NCBI GenBank assembly: GCA_015057555.1
Contig: SVEC01000001.1
Location: forward strand, 1-64,000
DNA: 64,000 nucleotides
Direction of reading: 5' to 3'
DNA from: Lachnospiraceae bacterium
GTDB lineage: Bacteria; Bacillota; Clostridia; Lachnospirales; Lachnospiraceae
Below, one piece after another: positions 1 through 7,910 of the stretch (positions within the stretch are counted from its first letter, which is position 1; every line of letters starts with the position of its first letter). A program made the position numbers and the translations under genes. Under the pieces are notes generated by a model that saw only the letters and a list, made by a program, of their open reading frames with translations, was not told the DNA's origin and ran no database searches.

Positions 1-87
1 GAAATCCTGCAAATAAAAATAGGACAGCTAAAAACAACGAAAATATGCAGATTTCAGCCATAAAAAGTATGGAAAATACATCGAAAA

Positions 88-105
88 ACGCTATTCATAT
101 AGCGT
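88..105. repeat. Inverted repeat at the tuf truncation point
   Basis: Seven-base arms ACGCTAT and ATAGCGT flank a 4-base spacer TCAT. The right arm runs into the first surviving EF-Tu codon. GCTATTC within it also equals the codons that should precede the tail in an intact gene (Ala-Ile-Arg), as expected if this were a recombination core. It resembles a recombinase crossover site, but no integrase is visible in the window. Confidence 0.5.
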
Positions 106-156
106 GAAGGTGGTAGAACAGTAGGTTCAGGAAGAGTAGCATCTATCATCGAGTAG
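103..156 (+). pseudogene. tuf: 3' end of an elongation factor Tu gene, truncated on its 5' side
   Basis: The last 17 codons before the TAG at 154-156 read REGGRTVGSGRVASIIE, which matches the conserved C-terminus of bacterial EF-Tu. The codon directly upstream in frame is TAG (100-102) and nothing before it resembles EF-Tu, where FAI would be expected before REGG. So only the gene's tail lies here. It joins foreign DNA at an inverted repeat (88-105). It may be the right border of an element integrated into the end of tuf, a rearranged duplicate, or an assembly join. The EF-Tu identity is firm; the cause is inference. Confidence 0.8.
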
Positions 157-210
157 TCATAAGACTTGTTGTTGGTAGAACCATCTTAAGTTAATAACTT
201 AAATTATAAT

Positions 211-250
211 CCCGGAGAGTGCTTGCACTCTCCGGGTATTTTTTATTTGT
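211..250 (+). terminator. Intrinsic terminator after the tuf tail
   Basis: A perfect GC-rich hairpin (CCCGGAGAGTG...CACTCTCCGGG, arms about 11 bp) is followed by a T-rich run. It sits about 55 bp after the EF-Tu stop codon, as expected for the end of the tuf transcript. Confidence 0.9.
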
Positions 251-365
251 TTGTTTTAAGTCAAAAATGAACGCGAAAAGCAATTGATTCTAGACTAAAA
301 CTAGAAAAATTAGTCATTTCCTGATAAAACAAGCAAAAAAATGAACAAAATTGCTCGTTTTTTTA

Positions 366-394
366 TTGACAAGCTATAGTGGTTTAATTATAAT
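366..394 (+). promoter_or_regulatory. Sigma-A promoter of the ABC importer operon
   Basis: Consensus TTGACA (366-371) and TATAAT (389-394) are separated by 17 bp. A short inverted repeat GAAACC-AAT-GGTTTC (418-432) lies between the expected transcription start and the AAGGAGG at 439-445 and could be an operator. The rest of 237-365 holds no recognisable gene. Confidence 0.85.
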
Positions 395-451
395 AAAACT
401 GTTCAAAAACTACATAGAAACCAATGGTTTCGAACATTAAGGAGGATTAAT

Positions 452-1441
452 ATGAAATTCAAGGTGAAAAAGTTAGTTGTTATGCTTCTTTGCATAGTAC
501 TTTGCATGGGGATGATGACAGGTTGTGGAAAAGAAAAGGAAAAAATTATAATCTACTCAAGTGGAGAGGATTATAAGATAGAGTACATGAACAAGCGTCT
601 TAAGGAGCAATTCCCAGATTACGATATTACTGTTGAGTATGTGGCTTCTGGAAATCATGCGGCTAAGCTTATGTCAGAGGGAGAGGCATCAGATTGTGAT
701 ATCACACATGATTTAGAGTATGGATATATGGAACAGCTAGATAAGGCGGGTCTTCTGGCTGATTTATCTTCATATGACGCTAGTGTTTATGTAGAAGACA
801 CAATTAAGAGCTCAAATTATTTGGTTGAGTGTAGAGTTGGTGGAGCTATTATAGTTAATACTGAGGTATTAGAAGAAAAAGGATTAGCTATTCCAACTAG
901 CTATGAAGATCTTCTTAAGCCAGAGTACAAGGGCTTAATATCAATGCCAAATCCTAAGTCTTCAGGTACAGGTTATATTTTCTTAAAAGGCCTTGTAAAT
1001 GCATGGGGAGAGGATGCTGCTTTCGAATATTTTGATAAGTTGACACCAAATGTTTTGCAATATACCTCATCTGGCTCAGGTCCTGTTAATGCATTGATTC
1101 AGGGTGAGGTTGCAATCGGACTTGGTATGACAAGCCAGGCAGTTACGGAGATTAATAATGGTGCTCCATTGCAGATTATTTATTTTGAGGAAGGTTCACC
1201 TTATACTATGTACGGTATGGGTATTGTAAAGGGAAAAGAAGATAGTGAAATCGTTAATGAAGTATTTGACTTTATGGTAAATACACTTAACTATGAGACT
1301 GTTGAACTGTTCTATCCTGAAAAGATTTATAAGGATATTGACTATAAGATGGAGAATTTCCCAGAGAATATAAAGTATAGTGATATGAGTAACAATACAA
1401 GTGAAGAAAAAACAAGACTTTTAGAAAAGTGGAAGTACTAA
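452..1441 (+). CDS. ABC importer substrate-binding lipoprotein (ferric iron/2-aminoethylphosphonate type)
   Basis: Extracellular solute-binding lipoprotein that delivers its ligand to the importer encoded next. A signal peptide ends in a lipobox with Cys25 (MMTGC). The mature part has the periplasmic-binding fold of the iron/thiamine/AEP/polyamine group (SBP family 1/6), for example a start IIIYSSGED like FbpA/PhnS proteins. The start has AAGGAGG seven bases upstream. It is the first gene of an operon with the ATPase, a fused permease and a nucleotidyltransferase. The LicC/PntC-like enzyme downstream makes an organophosphonate or amino-alcohol ligand attractive, but the ligand cannot be read from sequence and iron stays possible. 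Confidence 0.85.
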   Translation: MKFKVKKLVVMLLCIVLCMGMMTGCGKEKEKIIIYSSGEDYKIEYMNKRLKEQFPDYDITVEYVASGNHAAKLMSEGEASDCDITHDLEYGYMEQLDKAGLLADLSSYDASVYVEDTIKSSNYLVECRVGGAIIVNTEVLEEKGLAIPTSYEDLLKPEYKGLISMPNPKSSGTGYIFLKGLVNAWGEDAAFEYFDKLTPNVLQYTSSGSGPVNALIQGEVAIGLGMTSQAVTEINNGAPLQIIYFEEGSPYTMYGMGIVKGKEDSEIVNEVFDFMVNTLNYETVELFYPEKIYKDIDYKMENFPENIKYSDMSNNTSEEKTRLLEKWKY

Positions 1442-1459
1442 ATAATTAGGTGTGTAATT

Positions 1460-2236
1460 ATGGAAAAAATCAAACTACAAGTGACAAATTTAGAAAAAGA
1501 ATATGATGGACAAAAGGTATTAGATAAGGTTAGTTTTTCAGTAAATGAAGGGGAATTTCTGTCGATTTTAGGACCATCAGGTTGTGGAAAAACTACTATA
1601 TTAAGAATTCTAATCGGACTTCTTAATCCAGATAGTGGAGTGGTGCTAAAGGATGGAGCTGACATTACTAACGCGCTTCCGTCTAATAGAGGTATGGGAA
1701 TTGTTTTCCAGAATTATGCACTATTCGAAAATATGACTGTTTTGGAAAATATAGAATATGCATTAAAGATAAAAAAAGAGAATAAGACACCTTCAAGAAA
1801 AAAGGAAATTCGTGAACAGGTTCTTAAAATGATAGAGCATATGGAATTAACAGAACATATTGATAAAAGACCAGCCCTACTTTCTGGTGGTCAGCAGCAA
1901 AGAGTAGCAATAGCTAGAACATTGGTTATGAATCCAGATGTTATTCTCTTTGATGAGCCTATGTCAGCACTTGATGTGGCAACCAGATTGTCTCTTCGTA
2001 AGGTTTTAAAAGATATTCAGAAAGAATTTGGTACAACAATGATATATATCACACATGATCAAGAGGAGGCCTTTGCGATGTCAGACAGAATTATGGTTAT
2101 GGATAAGGCTCAGATTGTGCAGATTGACACACCAGAGGGAATCGTTGGGTCACCTGCTAACGATTATGTGAAGGAATTCGTGGTTGATAATATTCAGATA
2201 AAAGTGGACTCTCTTGTGAAGTACGTAAGGGGATAA
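1460..2236 (+). CDS. ABC importer ATPase (PotA/FbpC type)
   Basis: Cytoplasmic ATPase that powers the importer. Walker A GPSGCGKTT (residues 38-46), Q-loop FQNYALFENM, signature [13 protein letters not shown] and Walker B ILFDEPMSALD with the switch His in YITHDQEEA are all intact. Its 258 residues lack the long C-terminal TOBE region of larger PotA/MalK ATPases. It begins 18 bp after the binding protein and ends 4 bp before the permease, so co-transcription is near certain. Closest types are the ferric, thiamine and 2-aminoethylphosphonate importers. Confidence 0.92.
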   Translation: MEKIKLQVTNLEKEYDGQKVLDKVSFSVNEGEFLSILGPSGCGKTTILRILIGLLNPDSGVVLKDGADITNALPSNRGMGIVFQNYALFENMTVLENIEYALKIKKENKTPSRKKEIREQVLKMIEHMELTEHIDKRPALLSGGQQQRVAIARTLVMNPDVILFDEPMSALDVATRLSLRKVLKDIQKEFGTTMIYITHDQEEAFAMSDRIMVMDKAQIVQIDTPEGIVGSPANDYVKEFVVDNIQIKVDSLVKYVRG

Positions 2237-2240
2237 GGTT

Positions 2241-3818
2241 ATGAATAAAATTAAAAAATCTGATGCTACAAAAGCGCTATTGGCATTTGTTTTTATTGCA
2301 CTCATCTTTATTCCTTTAATAAATATGTTTATGTATATGGATAAAGAGAGTATTAATAAGGTTGTTTCATCTGCGGTATTTGGAACTGCTATTAAAAACT
2401 CGCTGATATCAACAATTGTGTCTACAGTTATAACTGTAGTTTTAGCATTTGCTTTGGCTATGAGCATAGAACGTTCAAGCATTAAATTCAAAAAGATATT
2501 TTCGGTTATGTTTGCTTTACCTATGCTTGTTCCGTCTATATCCATAGGTATGGGATTAACTATACTTTTTGGCAATAATGGAATTCTTACCAAGGTTTTT
2601 GGTATGACACAGGGTATATATGGATTTTGGGGAATAGTAATGGGTTCTGTTCTCTATGCTTTTCCTGTAGCGTTCTTGATGTTATCTGACATAATTAGAT
2701 ATGAAGATAGCCTACCATATGAGGCAGCTAAGGTTTTGGGATTATCTAAATTTAGACAGTTTACAGCTATTATGTTTCCTTATTTAAAGAAACCTCTTAT
2801 AACAGTAATATTTGCTACCTTTACATTAATAGTAACTGATTATGGTGTGCCTTTGATGATAGGAGGAAAATACACAACAATTCCTGTAGTTATGTATCAG
2901 GAAGTAATAGGTCAGTTAGATTTTGGAAAAGGAAGTGTATATGGTTCATTACTTTTGATACCTGCAATTATTGCATTCATACTTGATGTACTGAATCGAG
3001 AGAAAAACACTAATTCATATGTACCTAAAAGATACATTCCTTCCAACCGCTTATTAAATAGAATATTGGCATACATTGTATGTTGCTTGGGTACAGTGTT
3101 TACATTGTTACCTATTTTATCATTTGTATTATTGTCATTTGCAAAAGACTATCCTAATAATATGACAGTATCACTAGACAACATAGAGAAGACGATGAAA
3201 CTTCATGCCGGTGAGTATTTGATAAATTCTATAGTAATAGCATTATTGGTATCCCTTGTGGGTATAGTGGTGGCTTTTTTTACGGCGTATTTGTCTGCAA
3301 GGATGAAGTCGAAAATGTCAAAATTTTTGCATCTGTCAGCTATGATATCTGCAGCTATTCCAGGATTGGTTTTAGGTTTGTCCTATGTTATTACCTTTAA
3401 GCGTTCACCTATGTATGGGACAATAATTATTTTGATAATGGTTAACTTGGTGCATTTTATTTCATCACCATATTTGATGATGTATAATTCTTTGTCAAAA
3501 GCAAACGGTAACCTAGAGGACGTTGGACACACTATGGGCATAAGTAGAGCCTATATGATTAAAGATGTATTTATACCTATGACAAAGAATACTATTATTG
3601 AAATGTTTTCGTATTTTTTTGTAAATTGTATGATGACAATATCTGCAGTATCTTTCCTTGCAAATACATCAAACAAGCCAATATCCCTGATGATTAATCA
3701 GTTTGAGGCTCAAATGCAGCTGGAAAGTGCAGCCGTTGTATCTCTTATGATACTAATGATTAACTTGATAATTAAAGGAGTATTCCATTTTATAAAACGA
3801 GAAAAACACGTATGCTAA
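2241..3818 (+). CDS. ABC importer permease, two fused domains (FbpB/ThiP type)
   Basis: Membrane channel of the importer. The 525 residues hold two homologous halves of about six membrane helices. Each half has a cytoplasmic coupling loop of the EAA type: LPYEAAKVLGLS in the first and LEDVGHTMGIS in the second. One polypeptide therefore supplies both permease halves, as in SfuB/FbpB, ThiP and some AEP transporters. It starts 4 bp after the ATPase and is followed after 12 bp by the nucleotidyltransferase gene, completing one transport operon. Confidence 0.9.
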   Translation: MNKIKKSDATKALLAFVFIALIFIPLINMFMYMDKESINKVVSSAVFGTAIKNSLISTIVSTVITVVLAFALAMSIERSSIKFKKIFSVMFALPMLVPSISIGMGLTILFGNNGILTKVFGMTQGIYGFWGIVMGSVLYAFPVAFLMLSDIIRYEDSLPYEAAKVLGLSKFRQFTAIMFPYLKKPLITVIFATFTLIVTDYGVPLMIGGKYTTIPVVMYQEVIGQLDFGKGSVYGSLLLIPAIIAFILDVLNREKNTNSYVPKRYIPSNRLLNRILAYIVCCLGTVFTLLPILSFVLLSFAKDYPNNMTVSLDNIEKTMKLHAGEYLINSIVIALLVSLVGIVVAFFTAYLSARMKSKMSKFLHLSAMISAAIPGLVLGLSYVITFKRSPMYGTIIILIMVNLVHFISSPYLMMYNSLSKANGNLEDVGHTMGISRAYMIKDVFIPMTKNTIIEMFSYFFVNCMMTISAVSFLANTSNKPISLMINQFEAQMQLESAAVVSLMILMINLIIKGVFHFIKREKHVC

Positions 3819-3830
3819 GTGAGGTAAAGA

Positions 3831-4754
3831 ATGAGTTCATTAAGCTTAACAAAAAAACAATTTGATGTATTGGTTGCTATGGAAGATGTAGAGGGAAAGG
3901 TTTCACAACGAGATATATCCGATATGACAGGCTATGGGTTGGGAACTATAAATAAAGTACTTAAGGAATTGTCTGAGCTAGGATGTGTGTTAGATGGTAA
4001 GATAACTTCTACTGCATATGATTATTTAGAACCTTATCGTGTAAAAAGAGCCGTTATAATTGCTGCAGGTTTTGGTACAAGGATGGTGCCAATTACTTTA
4101 AATACACCTAAACCGTTGGTTCGTGTTCATGGTAAGAGAATTATAGATAGTATATTGGATGCGATAGTTGCTGCTGGTATCGACGATATAGTTATTGTAA
4201 GAGGATATTTATCAGAACAATTTGATCAGCTATTATATCAGTATCCTATGATTAAATTTGTAGAGAATCCTTCTTATAATGAAGCAAACAATATTTCTTC
4301 GGCTATGTGTGTAAGATATTTATTAAAGAATGCGTATGTATTTGAAGCAGATTTGTTATTGCATAATCCAAAGCTTGTTACTAAATATCAATATAGCTCA
4401 AATGTACTCGGAATTCCTGTACAGCGATCTGATGACTGGTGTTTTACTACAACAAATGGAATTATTCAAAGTCAGCAGGTTGGCGGTGAAGTTAAGAATA
4501 ATAACTCCAAAACAGGCTTATATCAGCAAGTGGGAATATCCTATTGGTCCGAAAAAGATGGAGCAAAGCTTGCTGAGCATATAAAGGATGTTTATGCTAT
4601 GCCAGGTGGCAAGGAATGCTACTGGGATCAGGTAGTGTTTAAACATTTTAAGAAACAGTATCAGGTAGAAATAAGAGAGTGTTCCTTTGAGGATATTGTT
4701 GAAATTGATACTTTTAGAGAATTGAAGCAAATTGATAAAGTATATGATGTGTAG
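3831..4754 (+). CDS. Winged-helix domain fused to a LicC/PntC-like nucleotidyltransferase
   Basis: Residues 1-70 form a MarR/winged-helix-like DNA-binding segment (QRDISDMTGYGLGTINKVL as recognition region). Residues 72-307 form a sugar-phosphate-nucleotidyltransferase-type domain with AAGFGTRM (78-85) and PKP (93-95), as in LicC (CTP:phosphocholine cytidylyltransferase) and PntC (CTP:2-AEP cytidylyltransferase). Such enzymes make CMP-choline or CMP-AEP used to decorate surface glycans. Following an importer directly, it may activate the imported compound, and the helix-turn-helix could tie expression to its supply. The fold assignment is firm; substrate and regulatory role are inference. Confidence 0.8.
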   Translation: MSSLSLTKKQFDVLVAMEDVEGKVSQRDISDMTGYGLGTINKVLKELSELGCVLDGKITSTAYDYLEPYRVKRAVIIAAGFGTRMVPITLNTPKPLVRVHGKRIIDSILDAIVAAGIDDIVIVRGYLSEQFDQLLYQYPMIKFVENPSYNEANNISSAMCVRYLLKNAYVFEADLLLHNPKLVTKYQYSSNVLGIPVQRSDDWCFTTTNGIIQSQQVGGEVKNNNSKTGLYQQVGISYWSEKDGAKLAEHIKDVYAMPGGKECYWDQVVFKHFKKQYQVEIRECSFEDIVEIDTFRELKQIDKVYDV

Positions 4755-4763
4755 ATGATTATA

Positions 4764-4788
4764 GCCCGGAGAGTTGTTATCTTCGGGC
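4764..4788 (+). terminator. Hairpin at the end of the importer operon, weak T-run
   Basis: GCCCGGAGA and TCTTCGGGC can pair with one G-U. Only a short T-run follows, so termination here is plausible but imperfect. The remaining 100 bases before the next gene show no clear motif. Confidence 0.45.
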
Positions 4789-4893
4789 GTTTCAGTACAT
4801 TAACAGGAAAGTACTCTGTTTAGCAAATTCATAAAGAAGAAAGCTTGAGTAAGAGGGCATAGAGAAATAGATAAACACACAGGAGATAGAAAA

Positions 4894-5421
4894 ATGGTAC
4901 TATTGGTAGTTGATACACAGGAATTAATAACAACCCCAGAATTGTATAGATTTGATACATTTGAACATAACGTAAAAACCTTAATATCTGAAGCAAGAGC
5001 TAATGATGTGGAGGTTATCTATGTAAGACATGACGATGGTGTGGGAGCAGCATTGACGGAGGGAACTCCCGGATTTGAGATATATGAGGGTTTTACTCCA
5101 CAGCCAGAAGAGAAAATTTTTGATAAGTTCGTAAATAGCTCCTTTAGGGGTACGGGCTTGCTAGAGTATTTGCAGGAGAAAAATGTAAAAACAATAATGG
5201 TTGTGGGCTTACAGACAGATTACTGTATGGATGCAACAATTAAGTGTGGTTTCGAGCATGGATTCAGGATGATAGTGCCTGAATATACTAATTCCACATT
5301 TGATAATGAATTTATGACAGGCGAGCAGAGTTATAAGTATTATAACGAGTTTATGTGGAAGGGCAGATATGCTAAGTGTATACCTATAGATGAAGCTGTT
5401 GATGTGATAAATGGCAAGTAA
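4894..5421 (+). CDS. Isochorismatase-like cysteine hydrolase
   Basis: Small cytoplasmic hydrolase of the nicotinamidase/isochorismatase superfamily. The catalytic triad fits: Asp7 in LVVDTQ, Lys78 in DKFVNSSF and Cys111 in GLQTDYCMDATIK. The length of 175 residues is typical. GGAG precedes the ATG. The real substrate (an amide or vinyl-ether-like compound) cannot be deduced. It is a separate unit from the importer upstream, with a possible hairpin between them, and precedes an unrelated membrane protein by about 40 bp. Confidence 0.85.
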   Translation: MVLLVVDTQELITTPELYRFDTFEHNVKTLISEARANDVEVIYVRHDDGVGAALTEGTPGFEIYEGFTPQPEEKIFDKFVNSSFRGTGLLEYLQEKNVKTIMVVGLQTDYCMDATIKCGFEHGFRMIVPEYTNSTFDNEFMTGEQSYKYYNEFMWKGRYAKCIPIDEAVDVINGK

Positions 5422-5460
5422 TAGATAAAAGTTTAAGGGGGAAGTGAAAAAGGAGTACTA

Positions 5461-6183
5461 ATGGGGATGAATAAGATTAAGTATGATAAGCGGGATAGAA
5501 AGCGATTTTTATCGCTGGCAATAATCACAACTATAATAGTTATAATATGTCTCATTTTGATGAACACAGAGTGGCCAGAAAACTTAGAAGCCAGCGTGAT
5601 GGGAGTTCTAATAGTTATAGTTTTTACTGTATTTCCAGTGGTTGCACTTGCTACCTGGGTAATGTTTGCTGACAGTTATACGTACCTAAAGAGATTAGAG
5701 AAATATGGTTACATAGTTCCAAATAACAAGAAGGAATATGACAATAATCTAGAGAACATTGCCACGGGAGAACTTAAAGCCTTGGAGCAACCAAGCAGTG
5801 AAAGTGAGATACTGGCTATTATATCATGGATTGTTTCTGTTGCTATGGTAGGATATACTATATTCTTAAGCATTAGATTTTTCCATATGTTGGAAAATGT
5901 TGCGTTCTTTATAATAGTTACGGTAGTTTTAGTAATTTTTTGGCTAGTCTTTGGATTTAGCTTTTGGAAGCAGAGACTAAGAGATAAATACAAGGATGAT
6001 GTTGATTTTAATTCCCCTCTTAAGCCTAGAAAGCATTTGGTGGAAGGGATTGTCACAATAATTATACTGCTTACAATTAGTGTTGCAATAGCCGTAAATA
6101 TGTACACTATGTCAAGATATGTGGAGAGGTCTAAGGAGAATCCGGAAGATATAGTTAGAGTAGAAATCCCTAAAGAGATTTAG
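5461..6183 (+). CDS. Membrane protein of unknown function, five predicted helices
   Basis: I do not recognise this 240-residue protein. It has hydrophobic segments near residues 18-36, 45-68, 115-138, 144-165 and 190-212, with a charged cytoplasmic-looking loop between the second and third. No catalytic motif is visible. AAGGAG lies six bases before the chosen ATG; a second ATG two codons later is possible. Its final codons form the left arm of a terminator, so the gene probably ends its own short transcript. Confidence 0.7.
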   Translation: MGMNKIKYDKRDRKRFLSLAIITTIIVIICLILMNTEWPENLEASVMGVLIVIVFTVFPVVALATWVMFADSYTYLKRLEKYGYIVPNNKKEYDNNLENIATGELKALEQPSSESEILAIISWIVSVAMVGYTIFLSIRFFHMLENVAFFIIVTVVLVIFWLVFGFSFWKQRLRDKYKDDVDFNSPLKPRKHLVEGIVTIIILLTISVAIAVNMYTMSRYVERSKENPEDIVRVEIPKEI

Positions 6184-6196
6184 GGATTTATTTTTT
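6164..6196 (+). terminator. Terminator overlapping a stop codon
   Basis: AAATCCCTAAA and TTTAGGGATTT pair perfectly over 11 bp with loop GAGA, then a T-run. The stop codon of the membrane protein lies in the right arm. Confidence 0.85.
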
Positions 6197-6221
6197 GAAA
6201 AAAGTTTTATACAATATATCC

Positions 6222-6250
6222 GAACCTTTTTTATTCTCATGAAAATATAT
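6222..6250 (+). promoter_or_regulatory. Candidate ECF-sigma promoter before the sigma factor gene
   Basis: GAACCTTTTT starts 81 bases before the start codon. The block to about 6250 is closely repeated at 38075-38103, where it lies 84 bases before another start codon. GAACC resembles the -35 element of ECF sigma factors; the shared AATAT about 22 bases later could hold the -10. Autoregulation by the sigma factor downstream is inferred. Confidence 0.5.
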
Positions 6251-6302
6251 TAACGAAGGGCAATATTTGAGTCCTGTGAAGACGTCTACAAAGGAGATAA
6301 AT

Positions 6303-6821
6303 ATGGACCGAGAGATTATGCAAAAGTACATAGAGGAATATGGCAAAGATATATATTCCTTCTGCGTCTATCTCACTAGAAGTAGTGAAAAGGCTGATGA
6401 CTTATATCAGGATACCTTTTTGATTGCTATGGAAAAGGGAAGTATAGATGAGAACCAAAATCCGAAGTCCTATCTGATTACAATTGCAGCTAATCTCTGG
6501 AAGAACCAGAAGAAAAAATACGCTGTTCGTAAAAAGAAGGCCAACATAATATATTTTCATGATGAGAATCTAGAGCAGCTTGATGATGGTACTGAAAGTG
6601 TGGAGGAGAAGCTTGTTAGGGATGATGAAATACTGATGGTAAGAAATCTAGTAGATAAGCTTCCAGATAAGCTAAAAATGGTGATATTAATGTTTTATAT
6701 GGAAGAAATGTCACTAAATGAAATTTCAGATGCACTTAAGATTCCAGTGGGAACTGTAAAAAGCAGATTGCATCAGGCAAAAGCTAGATTAAAGGAAAGG
6801 ATGATTAGTTATGAAGAATAA
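6303..6821 (+). CDS. ECF-type RNA polymerase sigma factor
   Basis: Directs RNA polymerase to a small set of stress or envelope promoters. Region 2 is seen in DDLYQDTFLIAM and region 4 in MSLNEISDALKIPVGTVKSR; total 172 residues, usual for ECF factors. The start chosen is the ATG at 6303, which has AAGGAG six bases upstream; an in-frame TTG 36 bases earlier has no such site. It overlaps the next gene by 11 bp, the usual arrangement of an ECF factor with its membrane partner. A possible self-recognised promoter lies upstream. Confidence 0.92.
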   Translation: MDREIMQKYIEEYGKDIYSFCVYLTRSSEKADDLYQDTFLIAMEKGSIDENQNPKSYLITIAANLWKNQKKKYAVRKKKANIIYFHDENLEQLDDGTESVEEKLVRDDEILMVRNLVDKLPDKLKMVILMFYMEEMSLNEISDALKIPVGTVKSRLHQAKARLKERMISYEE

Positions 6822-7713
6822 TATAGATGATTTATTAAAGAAGGCAATGGCACCAGATATGGAGCCCTCAGCTGAGCTTAATGATAAAATTTTAAATGCT
6901 ACTGCAACTAAGAAAAAGAAGAAGCCATATTCTATGATTACTAAGGTGGCAGCAGTTGTATTTGGAATAGCTCTTGCTACACCGGTGGTTGCATTTGCAG
7001 CAGAACAAATTAAAGAGTATATAAAGGTAAGAGAGGCGTATATTTACGATGACTCAGTAGCTATGGGTAATCCGGAATATATGATTCCAGAAGATACAAG
7101 CACCACAGAGGAGGAGATTACTACAGAGACCCTTGGCAGAGTAGAAGGAACTGCTGATGATAATTGGCTTTACATGGAGGAAGTGCAGTTAAGTAATAGT
7201 GTGAAAAACACCTTTTACTATTATGATGATTACCAGGCGGCAATAGAGGATTCGGAACTTGACAAATGGTTTAACACAGATTATGAGGTGTGTTACGAGG
7301 GATATTTTGGAGGAGATGCAAGATACTGTATAGTAGATTGGGATGACTATCATTCCTATGAGGTTCAAGCAACACTTAAGTACAAAGAAGGATATTTTCA
7401 TGTAAACGAATCCAGGGCCGAAGGAAATGTGGCTGAGGATTATGCATTTACAGTACCTATTTCTAACAGAGATAATGTTAGAGAGTATGTGAATAAAGTA
7501 GGAATTGGCTTTGTGTTGGTTGATAGTACAAGAACTATGGGTGATGGAGAAGAACTGAAGTCAACAGTTGTTATTATCAGATACGGTTTATATTCAGGCT
7601 CTATCCAGTTCTATAACTTAAGTGAGGAAGAGATACATGAGATTCTTGATACAGTAATCGTAAGCAATGACAGCTATGAATCTAATGATGGTACCGACAC
7701 AGACGCAAATTAA
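6811..7713 (+). CDS. Putative membrane anti-sigma factor or sensor partner
   Basis: The N-terminal 45 residues are cytoplasmic and charged (DDLLKKAMAPDMEPS...), as in anti-sigma factors that hold an ECF factor. One membrane helix follows (about 48-68, ending VVAFAAEQ), then about 230 residues outside, acidic and rich in Tyr, Asp and Glu. The overlap with the sigma gene and the single-span layout suggest it binds that factor and senses something outside. No zinc-binding anti-sigma motif is visible, so the role rests on topology and position. Confidence 0.65.
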   Translation: MKNNIDDLLKKAMAPDMEPSAELNDKILNATATKKKKKPYSMITKVAAVVFGIALATPVVAFAAEQIKEYIKVREAYIYDDSVAMGNPEYMIPEDTSTTEEEITTETLGRVEGTADDNWLYMEEVQLSNSVKNTFYYYDDYQAAIEDSELDKWFNTDYEVCYEGYFGGDARYCIVDWDDYHSYEVQATLKYKEGYFHVNESRAEGNVAEDYAFTVPISNRDNVREYVNKVGIGFVLVDSTRTMGDGEELKSTVVIIRYGLYSGSIQFYNLSEEEIHEILDTVIVSNDSYESNDGTDTDAN

Positions 7714-7741
7714 ATAAGAACTAGCTATATCAGTGATTTAT

Positions 7742-7786
7742 GAACCCTTCTTGATGAATATGCATCAGGGAGGGTTCGTTATTATT
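7742..7786 (+). terminator. Terminator after the sigma/anti-sigma pair
   Basis: A 15-bp stem (GAACCCTTCTTGATG with CATCAGGGAGGGTTC, two G-U pairs) with loop AATATG is followed by a T-rich stretch. Confidence 0.8.
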
Positions 7787-7910
7787 AAAAATAAAATGGA
7801 AAGCTTCAAAGAGTATATATGCATTTTCCAATAATAATATTGATATGAAATAGTACAATGTGTTAGACTATAGTAAAAGAACCGAAAGATAATTGTAACG
7901 AGGTACATAT

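Noticed and set aside
301-365. Possible second hairpin before the first promoter (AGCAA...TTGCT followed by T)
   Set aside because: Only five base pairs with a long loop; the T-run is part of the A/T-rich promoter region.
5709-6107. Long open frame on the minus strand inside the membrane protein gene
   Set aside because: It mirrors the plus-strand coding pattern, has no ribosome site or recognisable domain, and lies wholly inside a better-supported gene; the same applies to the other antisense frames inside genes.
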